In this document: piece after piece, positions 35,665 through 43,270 of the stretch
Layout of the letters: every line of letters starts with the position of its first letter
How positions within the stretch are numbered: the first letter of the stretch is position 1
Source of the DNA: Microbulbifer bruguierae
GTDB lineage: Bacteria > Pseudomonadota > Gammaproteobacteria > Pseudomonadales > Cellvibrionaceae
Assembly: GCF_029869925.1 (NCBI RefSeq)
Contig: NZ_CP118605.1
Coordinates: 3,376,001 to 3,440,000, forward strand
Direction: 5' to 3'
Length of the DNA: 64,000 nucleotides
Program-made: the position numbers and the translations under genes
Notes under the pieces: generated by a model
What the model saw: only the letters and a program-made list of their open reading frames with translations
The model's database searches: none
What the model was told of the DNA's origin: nothing

Positions 35665-36512
35665 GGATTGAACTCTCTTGGTTGTTGTAACTATTTATTC
35701 GTCTGCTTCAGGTCCAGGTATTCAAATTAGACCTGAAACTTGATGCCCTTAGGTAGGCACCTTTCGAGATATGGTCCTTCATAAGGTGATTAATACTCAG
35801 TGCCTGGGATAGCTTGGCTACGCTGGCTGAATGTGCGGGTGGCGGCTCTCATTCTTTACCTGTTTATTCTTTTCGGATAGATAAACGTAGTGTTATAGCG
35901 ACTGAAACACTGGTTGAGTTGTAACAAGGTGCCCTTCTCAAGGGTGGCGCCATTTATAACATTCCGTTTTGGGGCTGGCGAGGTTGTATAAGTGACAGCA
36001 ATCACAGAGTAGGTGCTTACATACGTTTGGGCGTAGGTAGCTAGCGATCTTGTACTTGAAGGAGATATCGAATTTTTTGAGGAAGCTTTTCGGATCCCGA
36101 ACGCTTTCTGGGCCTTGTTCTTATCCCCAAATGTCCCGACATCAAGAATGCGCAAATAGAAAAAAAGTTCTCGAATCGAATAAAGTCGATTGAGGGCGAC
36201 GTAACGGAAAGCCGACCGCTGAACGTAAGGCAATCATTGAAATCTTGTGGAGCTATTATTCGAGCCATGGCTGGAAGCTGGTAATAGGGTCAGATTCAAT
36301 GATTTTGAGGGATTGAACAAGGAGATTGGTTCCAGCACAGAAGCGCCTATTGGAAAACTATTTTTGTTGTCCTTAAAGTAGGAAAAGCAAAGTAGTTCCA
36401 GAACCGATTTCCGAAGTTCGCGCCTCTTTTGCTCATTTTTATGAATATTTGAACTTCGAAAATTAGGACGTACTTCCCAAATTGAAATTTGTGGAGCTTT
36501 AAATACCTCGCT
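35665..36512. other. AT-rich gap, copy C of the dispersed motif, no convincing gene
   Basis: Contains inverted pair TTCAGGTC (35707-35714) / GACCTGAA (35730-35737). It also holds TATAACA at 35955 with a GTTACGTAC-like block (TTACATAC, 36017) 62 bases on, a copy of the motif also at 6798 and 50073, and a block TGTTATAGCGACTGAA (35891) matching the one near 50092. Several open frames of 60-125 codons overlap here on the minus strand but have no signal, domain or ribosome site I trust. Confidence 0.5.
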
Positions 36513-37451
36513 TTATAGAATTCCCGCCATATGCTCGCTATGCTGCCATGTCTGAGGCTCATGAAGTTCTGAATGACTTGGTTTCTTTTTATTTCCATTA
36601 TTGTCTGCGTAGCAATTTACTAGCTTATTGCTGTCAGCCATAGTGCGGCCATCACCTCTAGGGCTTAATTGGGCTCCTATTTTTTGCACAAAATCGCCTT
36701 TAGAAAAAACACAATATAGTTGCTGAATATTTTTCATCAACGGTACATATTCATATCTAACTGGTGTTCCCAGTAAGATTAGTTTCCGAATTTTCAAGCC
36801 TATTCTTGTTGCTTCAATGGCAACATTTCCGCCATGACTGTGCGCAATTATATCTACGTCTTGAATGCCGCTTAGCCAATTTACAAGATCGTTAGCTGCG
36901 GCTTTTCTTTTTGTATGTCGATTATCACCACTCCACTTAAAGGGAGTCTGTCCTTGGTAAAGATCTGGAACTAGAGTGTTTACATAATTCCAAAATGTTC
37001 CACCTTTTTGCCACCATGTTTTTGATGACGCCCATGTTCCGTGAACTATTATGGTGAGAGATTTTGGTTGTGTTTGGATTGATACTGGGGATAAATTTTT
37101 TCTTGATGATATAGATTTTACGGTATGATGTATGTCATCTATTCCGACTGCACCAAGTATCGAAGAAAAATTATGTTTGTTTTTGTTGTCAAATCCTGAG
37201 ATGACTTCAGATACATTTTCAATGGCAATTCTATTTTCTATTCTTTCTCCTATTTCGCGTAAATAAGACTCTTTAAATTCAACTGATATGTTGTCTGCAT
37301 CAAGAATGTGATCCAATAAATGCATTGAAGCTAGCCTTAGGTCTCCTTCATCCTCGGCCAATGCCTGCGAAATCATATCTAGGTCGATCCATGCAGTTTT
37401 CTTATTGAAATGGAGAATTTGGTTAAAAATTTTTTCAGAAAAGTTAGTCAT
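36513..37451 (-). CDS. Alpha/beta-hydrolase (lipase-like) with helical N-terminal extension
   Basis: A 312-residue protein. Residues 1-125 are helical and unrecognised. From about 130 an alpha/beta hydrolase is clear: SLTIIVHGTWASSKTWW (oxyanion strand HGTW), nucleophile elbow AHSHGG (about 216), LILLGTPVRYEYVPL and a late HSEL His candidate. The AHSHGG type occurs in lipase-like and effector hydrolases. I use ATG 37451, preceded by AGAGG; a GTG seven codons earlier is in frame. It is in the accessory region, same orientation as the P-loop ATPase gene 375 bases upstream; whether the two work together is unknown. Confidence 0.82.
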   Translation of the reverse strand: MTNFSEKIFNQILHFNKKTAWIDLDMISQALAEDEGDLRLASMHLLDHILDADNISVEFKESYLREIGERIENRIAIENVSEVISGFDNKNKHNFSSILGAVGIDDIHHTVKSISSRKNLSPVSIQTQPKSLTIIVHGTWASSKTWWQKGGTFWNYVNTLVPDLYQGQTPFKWSGDNRHTKRKAAANDLVNWLSGIQDVDIIAHSHGGNVAIEATRIGLKIRKLILLGTPVRYEYVPLMKNIQQLYCVFSKGDFVQKIGAQLSPRGDGRTMADSNKLVNCYADNNGNKKKPSHSELHEPQTWQHSEHMAGIL

Positions 37452-37826
37452 TTTGGCCTCTATTTTAATCACTCTCTGGTGTGATTTTTGAGTGGAGTGA
37501 GGTGTGAAAAATGCTTAAACCGAATTTAAATTTAGTTACTTCCTGTTTGATTTTAAACTTTGATTGTTTTTCAAATAAAGAGATGCCTGAGAAGTTGTCT
37601 GGAAAAGTCTGCAACGGCAAGTATTAACGATAGCGAACTTGATAAGAAATACCAGCTAAGATTAATTCAACATTAAATGTTAAGCGTTACTTTATTCCGA
37701 ATAATACTTTTGTAGCGATAAATTACCGCATTTGGTTTGTTTAAGCGTGGCCTGTAGGCTGCTATCTCTCGGGGTTGCAGAATTAATTTATTGTGCACTA
37801 TATATTTCCTCCTGATTGATGATCGA
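37452..37826. other. AT-rich gap between the ATPase and hydrolase genes
   Basis: No gene, terminator or repeat that I can support is visible. Short open frames lack starts and motifs. If the two flanking genes are one transcript, this is an unusually long spacer. Confidence 0.4.
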
Positions 37827-39548
37827 TCAATTCAAAAATTTGCTCGCTATTTCATGTTTTGTTTGAATGTCATCAATTGACGAGCCCTTAGGATATATTG
37901 CCGTGTGTCTCCCAAGTTTTTCATGGCTAGATTTACAGGTAATGCATGAAAAAATTGGATGGACAGCTACGACCTCTTCTGACTGTGCTGTTAATTTATT
38001 TGGGACTGTATACTCATATTCTGTATTAACATATTTGTTGGTTTCAGAATATTTAATTGCAACTCCTAAAATTCCGGTTTCAATTAAGAAGTTAAAAAAC
38101 CGATTGAATCCTGAAGAAACCTGAGGGTATACAATGGCGTCTTTTAGTATCCCTTTCGCATTGTAACTTGTCCAATAGTTTTGAATTTCCTGAAGCCTAC
38201 AAATTATTGGGAAGTTAATTAGCTTTTCGAACATGGCTTGTCCTTCAGGGAAGGCCATTTGGTAGGAATCGATAATTTCCTGGGCTAAAAATCTCTCACG
38301 AGATTTGATTGCTAGTTTAATGTATTTACAATTTAACCTAGTTAGGTCCGTTGTCGGATCGTCCAATATGGCCATTTTTATCGCACAATTTAGGTAGACC
38401 AATAATTGGCGAGGGAGTAATTGGGTATGTCGAAGTAAATACCCAACTGGGTCCTCTTCGAAGTTCCTGTCGTTCACTAAGGATCCAGTAAGTATGGTAT
38501 TGAAAAATTTATATGCGCCTTCTCTTGTGTAAATCTTTATCTCTTTTAATTCTTTGTATCTTTCTTCATCTCGATTATTTTTGTGAAGTTGTAAGCAGAC
38601 CATATATCTGTGCGCAACCGAAGATAACAAATCTCCACTTGACCACTGAAGTAAGCGTATGTTGGCATAATCCTTTAGGATCGCATTTGATCTCTCTTTG
38701 AGGTAAGAATATTGTTCTGCGGGAACACAATATCTAATCTGAAGCCCAACTTTCCCTCTGTTAAAATGCGCAAGTAGGGTTAACAGGCCGGTATATGCCA
38801 TTCTTCTGGCTCTGGTTTGATCAGAGTAAGAAGCATCTAGTAGTTCGTCGTCGGGTTCCAGCTTTTCAGGATTATCAATCATGATTATGATGTATTTCCC
38901 GATTCCCTTCGCCGCTTTTGAAATTAGCGTTTCCCATCGATCTAGAGATTCGCAACCAATTCCCATAGATTGAAGTACGATGTCCACATTAAGGTTTTGT
39001 TTGCTAAGATATTTAGTCCTAAAAATTGACATTATGTCTAAGATTAAATTTGGGAGAGTTATCTTGGCGAAGTCTTTTACTGGAAATTTTTTAATTATTT
39101 CTTTTAGGTTTTCGTCGCTAATTCTATATTTGGCGATTTCCTTTGTAGCTATTGTGAGGAAAATAAGCCGCCAAATTTCAGAGACTTTTTCAGCCTCTAT
39201 TAGAAATCTTCCTCCTTCAAGTATTTCGTGTATTTGCGTTTCTATTACTTCTAATGCTTCCCAGCTCTTTAGTGATATAGCAATAACATTTTCTTTATGA
39301 GAAAGGTTGTTTAGATAGCTGCTTTTACCCGATCCTCTTCGCCCAAGAATTATCGAAGGCCTTACTCCTTCTTCTTCATGAAAGTGCTCCGGATGCCAGT
39401 TGAATAGCTTTTGATATAGCGTAGGGTTGTATTTGTCATTTGTGTGTTCGTAAGCGACGTGGCCCAAGAAGTGTTCTCTAGTCAATATCTCTTCGAGAAA
39501 TTCTTCCTCTTGGTCTTCAGTTAAAGAAATTTCTTTATACGTTAGCAT
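37827..39548 (-). CDS. P-loop ATPase of the Sll1717 type
   Basis: A 573-residue protein. Walker A GRRGSGKSS at about 69-77, preceded by an N-terminal segment with acidic helices (TEDQEEEFLEEILTREHFLG). Walker B-like IIIMIDNPEKL at about 219-230. The remainder is helical with conserved LQIRYCVPAEQY and a Cys pair region CITCKSSHEK near the end. It shares the G-R-x-G-S-G-K-S loop and the I-D-N Walker B step with the larger ATPase at 43271-45604 but lacks that protein's N-terminal TIR/NDT-like domains. P-loop ATPases of this type are often in defence or accessory loci. The role is inferred only. Confidence 0.8.
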   Translation of the reverse strand: MLTYKEISLTEDQEEEFLEEILTREHFLGHVAYEHTNDKYNPTLYQKLFNWHPEHFHEEEGVRPSIILGRRGSGKSSYLNNLSHKENVIAISLKSWEALEVIETQIHEILEGGRFLIEAEKVSEIWRLIFLTIATKEIAKYRISDENLKEIIKKFPVKDFAKITLPNLILDIMSIFRTKYLSKQNLNVDIVLQSMGIGCESLDRWETLISKAAKGIGKYIIIMIDNPEKLEPDDELLDASYSDQTRARRMAYTGLLTLLAHFNRGKVGLQIRYCVPAEQYSYLKERSNAILKDYANIRLLQWSSGDLLSSVAHRYMVCLQLHKNNRDEERYKELKEIKIYTREGAYKFFNTILTGSLVNDRNFEEDPVGYLLRHTQLLPRQLLVYLNCAIKMAILDDPTTDLTRLNCKYIKLAIKSRERFLAQEIIDSYQMAFPEGQAMFEKLINFPIICRLQEIQNYWTSYNAKGILKDAIVYPQVSSGFNRFFNFLIETGILGVAIKYSETNKYVNTEYEYTVPNKLTAQSEEVVAVHPIFSCITCKSSHEKLGRHTAIYPKGSSIDDIQTKHEIASKFLN

Positions 39549-39941
39549 TTCAGTTTTCCCAAATATTGATTTTGTCTTCCTGGCATAAAATGTGTGTGTC
39601 GCCTGATTAAATGGCGACTGCTTTTACCTCTAAAGAAATCTTTGTTATCAATTCCCATGCAATTTGCCTATTTTCGATGAAAGTGTGAGCTAGATCACGA
39701 AAATATTTGGGCTGTATATCACAGTTATTCTTTTTGTGGAACACACTGTAATAGCTTGTAATAAATTCATTTAGGACGCGTTTAATGTTCTATTTGTCTA
39801 TGTCTGTAGTTAAGTCATGATGTGAGGCGCCACATTCATCAAAGCGACAGTCGGATGGCTTATTTATCTAAAATACATCTAAGAAAAGTGCGAGCTTCGT
39901 AAATTTTTCTGCACGAAAAAAGGTCGTTTTATCAAGAATTA
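39549..39941. other. AT-rich gap with two palindromes
   Basis: GTCGCC (39599-39604) / GGCGAC (39613-39618) makes a hairpin just upstream of the ATPase gene. A near-perfect 21-base palindrome, TGATGTGAGGCGCCACATTC plus A (39818-39838), could be an operator. No gene of its own is seen here. Confidence 0.45.
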
Positions 39942-40137
39942 AGAAGGGGAAGTAATATGATCTACCTGTGTGGCGCCATCGTGGGTGTGCAGGGTTACGT
40001 TGTGAATGCGGTCGTATGCGCCGGCAAGTAGCCACAGCTTGCCGGCAAGCTTGACCTGCGCCTGTCCAAACATTCCCTTGAACAGGGCGACTTCACTATA
40101 GCCGCGATCAGAGCAGTCCGAATATTTGGGATCGGAG
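39942..40137 (-). pseudogene. GC-rich coding remnant of unknown gene
   Basis: An open frame ends at TAA 39942-39944 and reads GYSEVALFKGMFGQAQVKLA then GKLWLLAGAYDRIHNVTLHT toward its end. Its base composition is core-like although its surroundings are AT-rich. The left part merges into the repeat block at 40211. No start codon with a ribosome site is seen; it looks like the 3' end of a truncated gene. I do not recognise the family. Confidence 0.45.
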
Positions 40138-40210
40138 TAAAGTTTTTTTTATTTGTGGAGGCGTAATCTTGAGCTGGAAGAAGCCTTTGTCATATTTTGA
40201 TGTCAAAATG

Positions 40211-40325
40211 TTACTCTGACCCCAATTTTTACAATTTTTAAATGTTACTCTGACCCCAATTTTTCCACCCCAATTTTTCCAATTTTTTTCTGACCCCGGT
40301 TTTTTTATTCTGACCCCGGTTTTTA
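40211..40325. repeat. Cluster of TTACTCTGACCCC repeats
   Basis: Two full copies of TTACTCTGACCCCAATTTTT (40211-40230 and 40245-40264), a partial ACCCCAATTTTTCC (40267-40280), and two TCTGACCCCGGTTTTT copies (about 40289-40325). Sequences of the type GGGGTCAGAGTAA recur in many marine gammaproteobacteria and are seen beside REP-associated (Y1) transposase genes, but no such gene is present here. Confidence 0.8.
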
Positions 40326-40415
40326 TCAGGATTTTCCCTAGCATAGCCCCAATCCGGCAGCGGCCCGCCCGTGCGGGGCCGGCTGCCGGCGCAAACTATC
40401 TATTGGAGACCTTAC

Positions 40416-41159
40416 ATGAAGAAACTGTTTTCGATCGTTGTGGCGCTACTGGCGTTATCGTCCGCAAGTCTCGCCCTGGCCGCGCCGCGGGTACTGATCG
40501 TGGCCACCAGCCACGAGCAGATGGGGGATACCGACGAGAAAACCGGCCTGTGGCTGTCGGAACTGACCCACCCCTACCACGAGCTCAAAAAGGCGGGCTT
40601 CGAGGTGGAAATCGCCAGTATCAAGGGCGGCGCGGTACCGGTGGACGCGCGCAGCCTGGCGGATGACGACGCGGTGAACTTCGAGTTCCTCGCCAGCCCG
40701 CAAACCCGCAGCCTGCTGGACAACACCCGCAAGCTCGCGGACGTCAGCCCCAAGCGCTACCAGGCCATCCTGTTCGCTGGCGGCCACGGCACCGTGTGGG
40801 ACTTCCCCAAGAGCCCCGCGGTGAACAGCGTTGCCTCCGCCATTTTTGAGAGCGGCGGTTATGTGGCGGCCCTGTGCCACGGCCCGGCGGCACTGCTGAA
40901 CGTCACCGGCCCAGACGGCAAGCCGATTATTGCCGGCAAGAAGGTCGCGGGCTTCAGCAATGTGGAAGAAAAAGCGGTAGGCCTGGTAGAGGTAGTGCCC
41001 TACCTGCTGCAGGACGAACTGACCGCACTCGGCGCCAACTACCAGGAAGGCAAAGCGTGGGAAAGCTTCGTAGTGCAGGACGGCCGCATAATTACCGGCC
41101 AGAACCCGCAGTCTGCGGCGGAGCTAGGGCGGGTACTGGCGAAGGCCCTGAAAAAGTAA
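40416..41159 (+). CDS. Secreted DJ-1/PfpI-family protein
   Basis: A 247-residue protein with signal peptide MKKLFSIVVALLALSSASLA (cleavage near ALAA). DJ-1/PfpI fold: the conserved Glu in TGLWLSELTHPY, and the nucleophile elbow ALCHGPAALLN with Cys about 153. Members act as glyoxalase/deglycase-like enzymes, amidases or chaperones. Long Hsp31-type insertion is likely (VNFEFLASPQTRSLLDNTRK). GGAG precedes ATG 40416; an upstream frame to 40371 lacks the signal. It is GC-rich, core-like, between two AT-rich accessory blocks. Its export is unusual for the family. Confidence 0.9.
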   Translation: MKKLFSIVVALLALSSASLALAAPRVLIVATSHEQMGDTDEKTGLWLSELTHPYHELKKAGFEVEIASIKGGAVPVDARSLADDDAVNFEFLASPQTRSLLDNTRKLADVSPKRYQAILFAGGHGTVWDFPKSPAVNSVASAIFESGGYVAALCHGPAALLNVTGPDGKPIIAGKKVAGFSNVEEKAVGLVEVVPYLLQDELTALGANYQEGKAWESFVVQDGRIITGQNPQSAAELGRVLAKALKK

Positions 41160-41180
41160 GCGCTAGCCCGTAAACGCAAA

Positions 41181-41235
41181 GAGCCCGGTGACTGCCTGTG
41201 TTGAAACTGACACAGGCGGTCACCGGGCTCTGTTG
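41181..41235 (+). terminator. Terminator after the DJ-1/PfpI gene
   Basis: Twenty-base arms (41181-41200 and 41211-41230), one mismatch, loop TTGAAACTGA, then TGTTGTTTCT. It is 21 bases past the stop codon. Confidence 0.85.
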
Positions 41236-41296
41236 TTTCTGCGAGAAGTAAAGCCCTACATTGCACGGGGACACCGCAATCGTGATATGTGGGGAG

Positions 41297-41548
41297 CTAT
41301 TGCCAGATGCCCGTGTCCCGCAAGGTTTGCGTCAACTTGCCGGCAATTTCAAACCACGGCGCTTTCGCCGTATTGGTCAGCAACACCAAGCCGTTGCGCT
41401 CCTGTGGATAACTGATCAGCAGCGACTTGTATCCGCGCACGCTGAACCTGCCTTTTTTCTCGTTCACCTGCCAAGCCAGCCCCCCTTTGTATTCCCCCAC
41501 GAGCACCGGAGCACCGGAACACCTCATAACCAGATCACCCAGGAGCAC
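41297..41548 (-). pseudogene. Remnant of a serine hydrolase (C-terminal tail), copy 2
   Basis: An 83-codon frame reading EYKGGLAWQVNEKKGRFSV, SLLISYPQERNGLVLLTNTA and KLTQTLRDTGIWQ up to TAG. This is the last part of a beta-lactamase-fold serine hydrolase. The N-terminal part with the SxxK active site is absent, and the frame meets AT-rich DNA at about 41575. It is homologous and co-oriented with the tail at 34600-34732. Confidence 0.8.
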
Positions 41549-41770
41549 TGGGGGAGAAGCGTAACCTACTGAATTCCAAAGGTTTTTTTGGCTTTTGAGA
41601 AATTTATTTTACAGTTGAAAGTCTGAGATGTAATTATTAAAGCATTTCAAGAGTTTCAATCTACCCTGATATTCGAATATAGAATCGATCGATTTCTATT
41701 TAACTCTTTGATTTAAAAGGATTTTTTTGAATAATGGCACTTATTGAACACCAGCTTGGAGTTAACAAGG

Positions 41771-42283
41771 ATGAATGCAAAACAGCAGAGTACACGAGCA
41801 AAAAAAATGACCCAAAAGCGCACAGAGTTGCGGGCGCAACTATGGCCTGATTTGAAGGTGGAGGATCTTTGGAATCGCAAGGAGCATGATGGTTTCACGA
41901 CAATACCTCGCACTTTCCCTCATATCTTCCAAATAATGGATGAACTTGCGGGTAAGGGAAAGCCAGTATCAAGTGTGTATCTCAGTCTCTGGTGTCGTGT
42001 ATTTGACGAGTCGATGCTAGACGTGAAAAGTATGGAGCATATGGCCTTTGAAAGTGGTTTTAGTGGCCAGCGAGCTGTTACTACATGGAAGCAAAGAATG
42101 AAGACGCTCGAAGAGCTTGGCTTTATTTCAGCTCGGGAGGGCGCAAGTGGTGAATATAGCTTTATTCTTGTTTACAACCCATACAAGATAATTCTTCGCC
42201 ACCGGAATCGCTTCCAAGGGGGCAAGTTCAACGCTCTTTTAGCTCGCGCACAAGAAGTTGGTGCTACTGACCTCCAGGAATAG
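41771..42283 (+). CDS. Conserved hypothetical, winged-helix-like
   Basis: A 170-residue protein I cannot name, though its blocks look conserved: a basic N-terminus (AKQQSTRAKKMTQKRTELRA), then GFTTIPRTFPHIFQIMDELA, PVSSVYLSLWCRVFDESMLD, FESGFSGQRAVTTWKQRM and LEELGFISAREGASGEYSFI. Helix-turn-helix followed by LGFI and a beta hairpin suggests a winged helix and DNA binding. ATG 41771 has GGAG upstream; a TTG at 41744 is in frame. It opens the second AT-rich block; a small membrane-peptide gene follows 10 bases downstream. Confidence 0.75.
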   Translation: MNAKQQSTRAKKMTQKRTELRAQLWPDLKVEDLWNRKEHDGFTTIPRTFPHIFQIMDELAGKGKPVSSVYLSLWCRVFDESMLDVKSMEHMAFESGFSGQRAVTTWKQRMKTLEELGFISAREGASGEYSFILVYNPYKIILRHRNRFQGGKFNALLARAQEVGATDLQE

Positions 42284-42293
42284 GGTTGTGTGT

Positions 42294-42422
42294 ATGAAAG
42301 TAGTTATTTCAAAGGCGTGTAAACTTCTCGTTCTAGTCAATGAGTTGGATACAGTAAAGTTGCTAGCTCTCAGTGTGTTTTTGTTTGCTTTGACTGGGTT
42401 AGTAATTTCAATTAAGTACTAA
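42294..42422 (+). CDS. Possible small membrane peptide, 42 residues
   Basis: MKVVISKACKLLVLV, then acidic NELD and a hydrophobic stretch KLLALSVFLFALTGLVISIK, ending KY. This is one transmembrane segment with a basic tail. It starts 10 bases after the winged-helix-like gene, with AGGG before the ATG, suggesting translational coupling. The size and layout resemble toxin-type or small membrane peptides, but nothing proves expression. Confidence 0.4.
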   Translation: MKVVISKACKLLVLVNELDTVKLLALSVFLFALTGLVISIKY

Positions 42423-43270
42423 TTTCAAAAATTTATCTCCTTATTCATAGTTGTTTAGCTGTGATCTGACAGTTGCCGGTTTTTTAAGACGGAAATCTGT
42501 CAGGTCAGGTTGGTTATGCTAGTCTTTCCCTTAAGATTTTTTCCATCTTCGAACATTTGTATCGGGGCAGTGACAGAAATTATTGGCCTGAAGAGTGCAG
42601 TCACTATTTTAATACCTGATAGTGCGTGAGCCACTCGGCCACATTCTCTATAGCTCTTGGATTGAACTGTTGTATTGGGTGTTGTTAGAAATTCCGCGGA
42701 ATCGTTTTATTAGAGGGCTTTATAGGTGCTGTTGGTTTGTAGATGGCGGGCTCCTTTTTCCTTGTGGGGGGGATGCTCTATTGCAACTGGTAATCTTGCC
42801 GCTCCAGACTGTCGGATCTAATAAAATAACTCACAGTAAAATTCTGCTACTGATTTTATCATGCAGCCATAATGTAGGTCTGGCTAGAGTGGCTCCATTA
42901 CGTAATTTTTAACTTATTATATTCATGTCAAAAATTCACGCTGGCCAAAATGCGCAGGCGGGACACGAAGAGCGTGTCCCTATGCGTATTGCCGCCTAGA
43001 ATATATTTGCAAGAAGCTAGCAAAAAAAAGTTGACCGTAGCTTCACTCCAAAGTCCTTTGACGCAAGCTGGCTTAATAATGGCGGCTATCAAGTCGATGG
43101 GAACAAGCCAAAAAAATTGAAATAGCCTGGTTGATATTTAAATCGAAAATTATTCGCTTTGTGCTGTTAGGCTTTCTCTGTGAATTGGACAAGGTATAGA
43201 AGTGATATCCAAATTAGTACTATTGCCGGATTGTGGCTATCAATTTCTATACTTGTATTTTACGGCTGGC
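42423..43270. other. AT-rich gap with inverted repeats, no convincing gene
   Basis: GATCTGACAG (42463-42472) / CTGTCAGGTC (42497-42506) is an inverted pair with one mismatch that could be an operator or terminator-like stem. A 96-codon frame at 42622-42912 has no ribosome site or motif and is not called. Two short CTGGCCAAAA strings (about 42941 and 43292) flank the REP-like hairpin at 42949 and the ATPase 3' end. Confidence 0.45.
42949..42990. repeat. REP-like double hairpin
   Basis: Outer arms AATGCGCA / TGCGTATT (one mismatch) enclose the perfect inner stem GGGACACG / CGTGTCCC. The GGGACACG...CGTGTCCC core is a common REP type. It is GC-rich in AT-rich surroundings, about 280 bases downstream of the large ATPase gene's stop (minus strand). 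Confidence 0.65.

Noticed and set aside
35856..36233. 125-codon open frame on the minus strand
   Set aside because: No start context or domain. It overlaps the dispersed motif copy C, which explains part of its sequence.
40108..40344. 78-codon frame on the minus strand at the TTACTCTGACCCC cluster
   Set aside because: It arises from translating the repeats themselves (repeated NW-G-type strings) and is not a gene.
42622..42912. Ninety-six-codon open frame on the plus strand
   Set aside because: No ribosome site, no recognisable domain, and the composition matches the intergenic AT-rich DNA.
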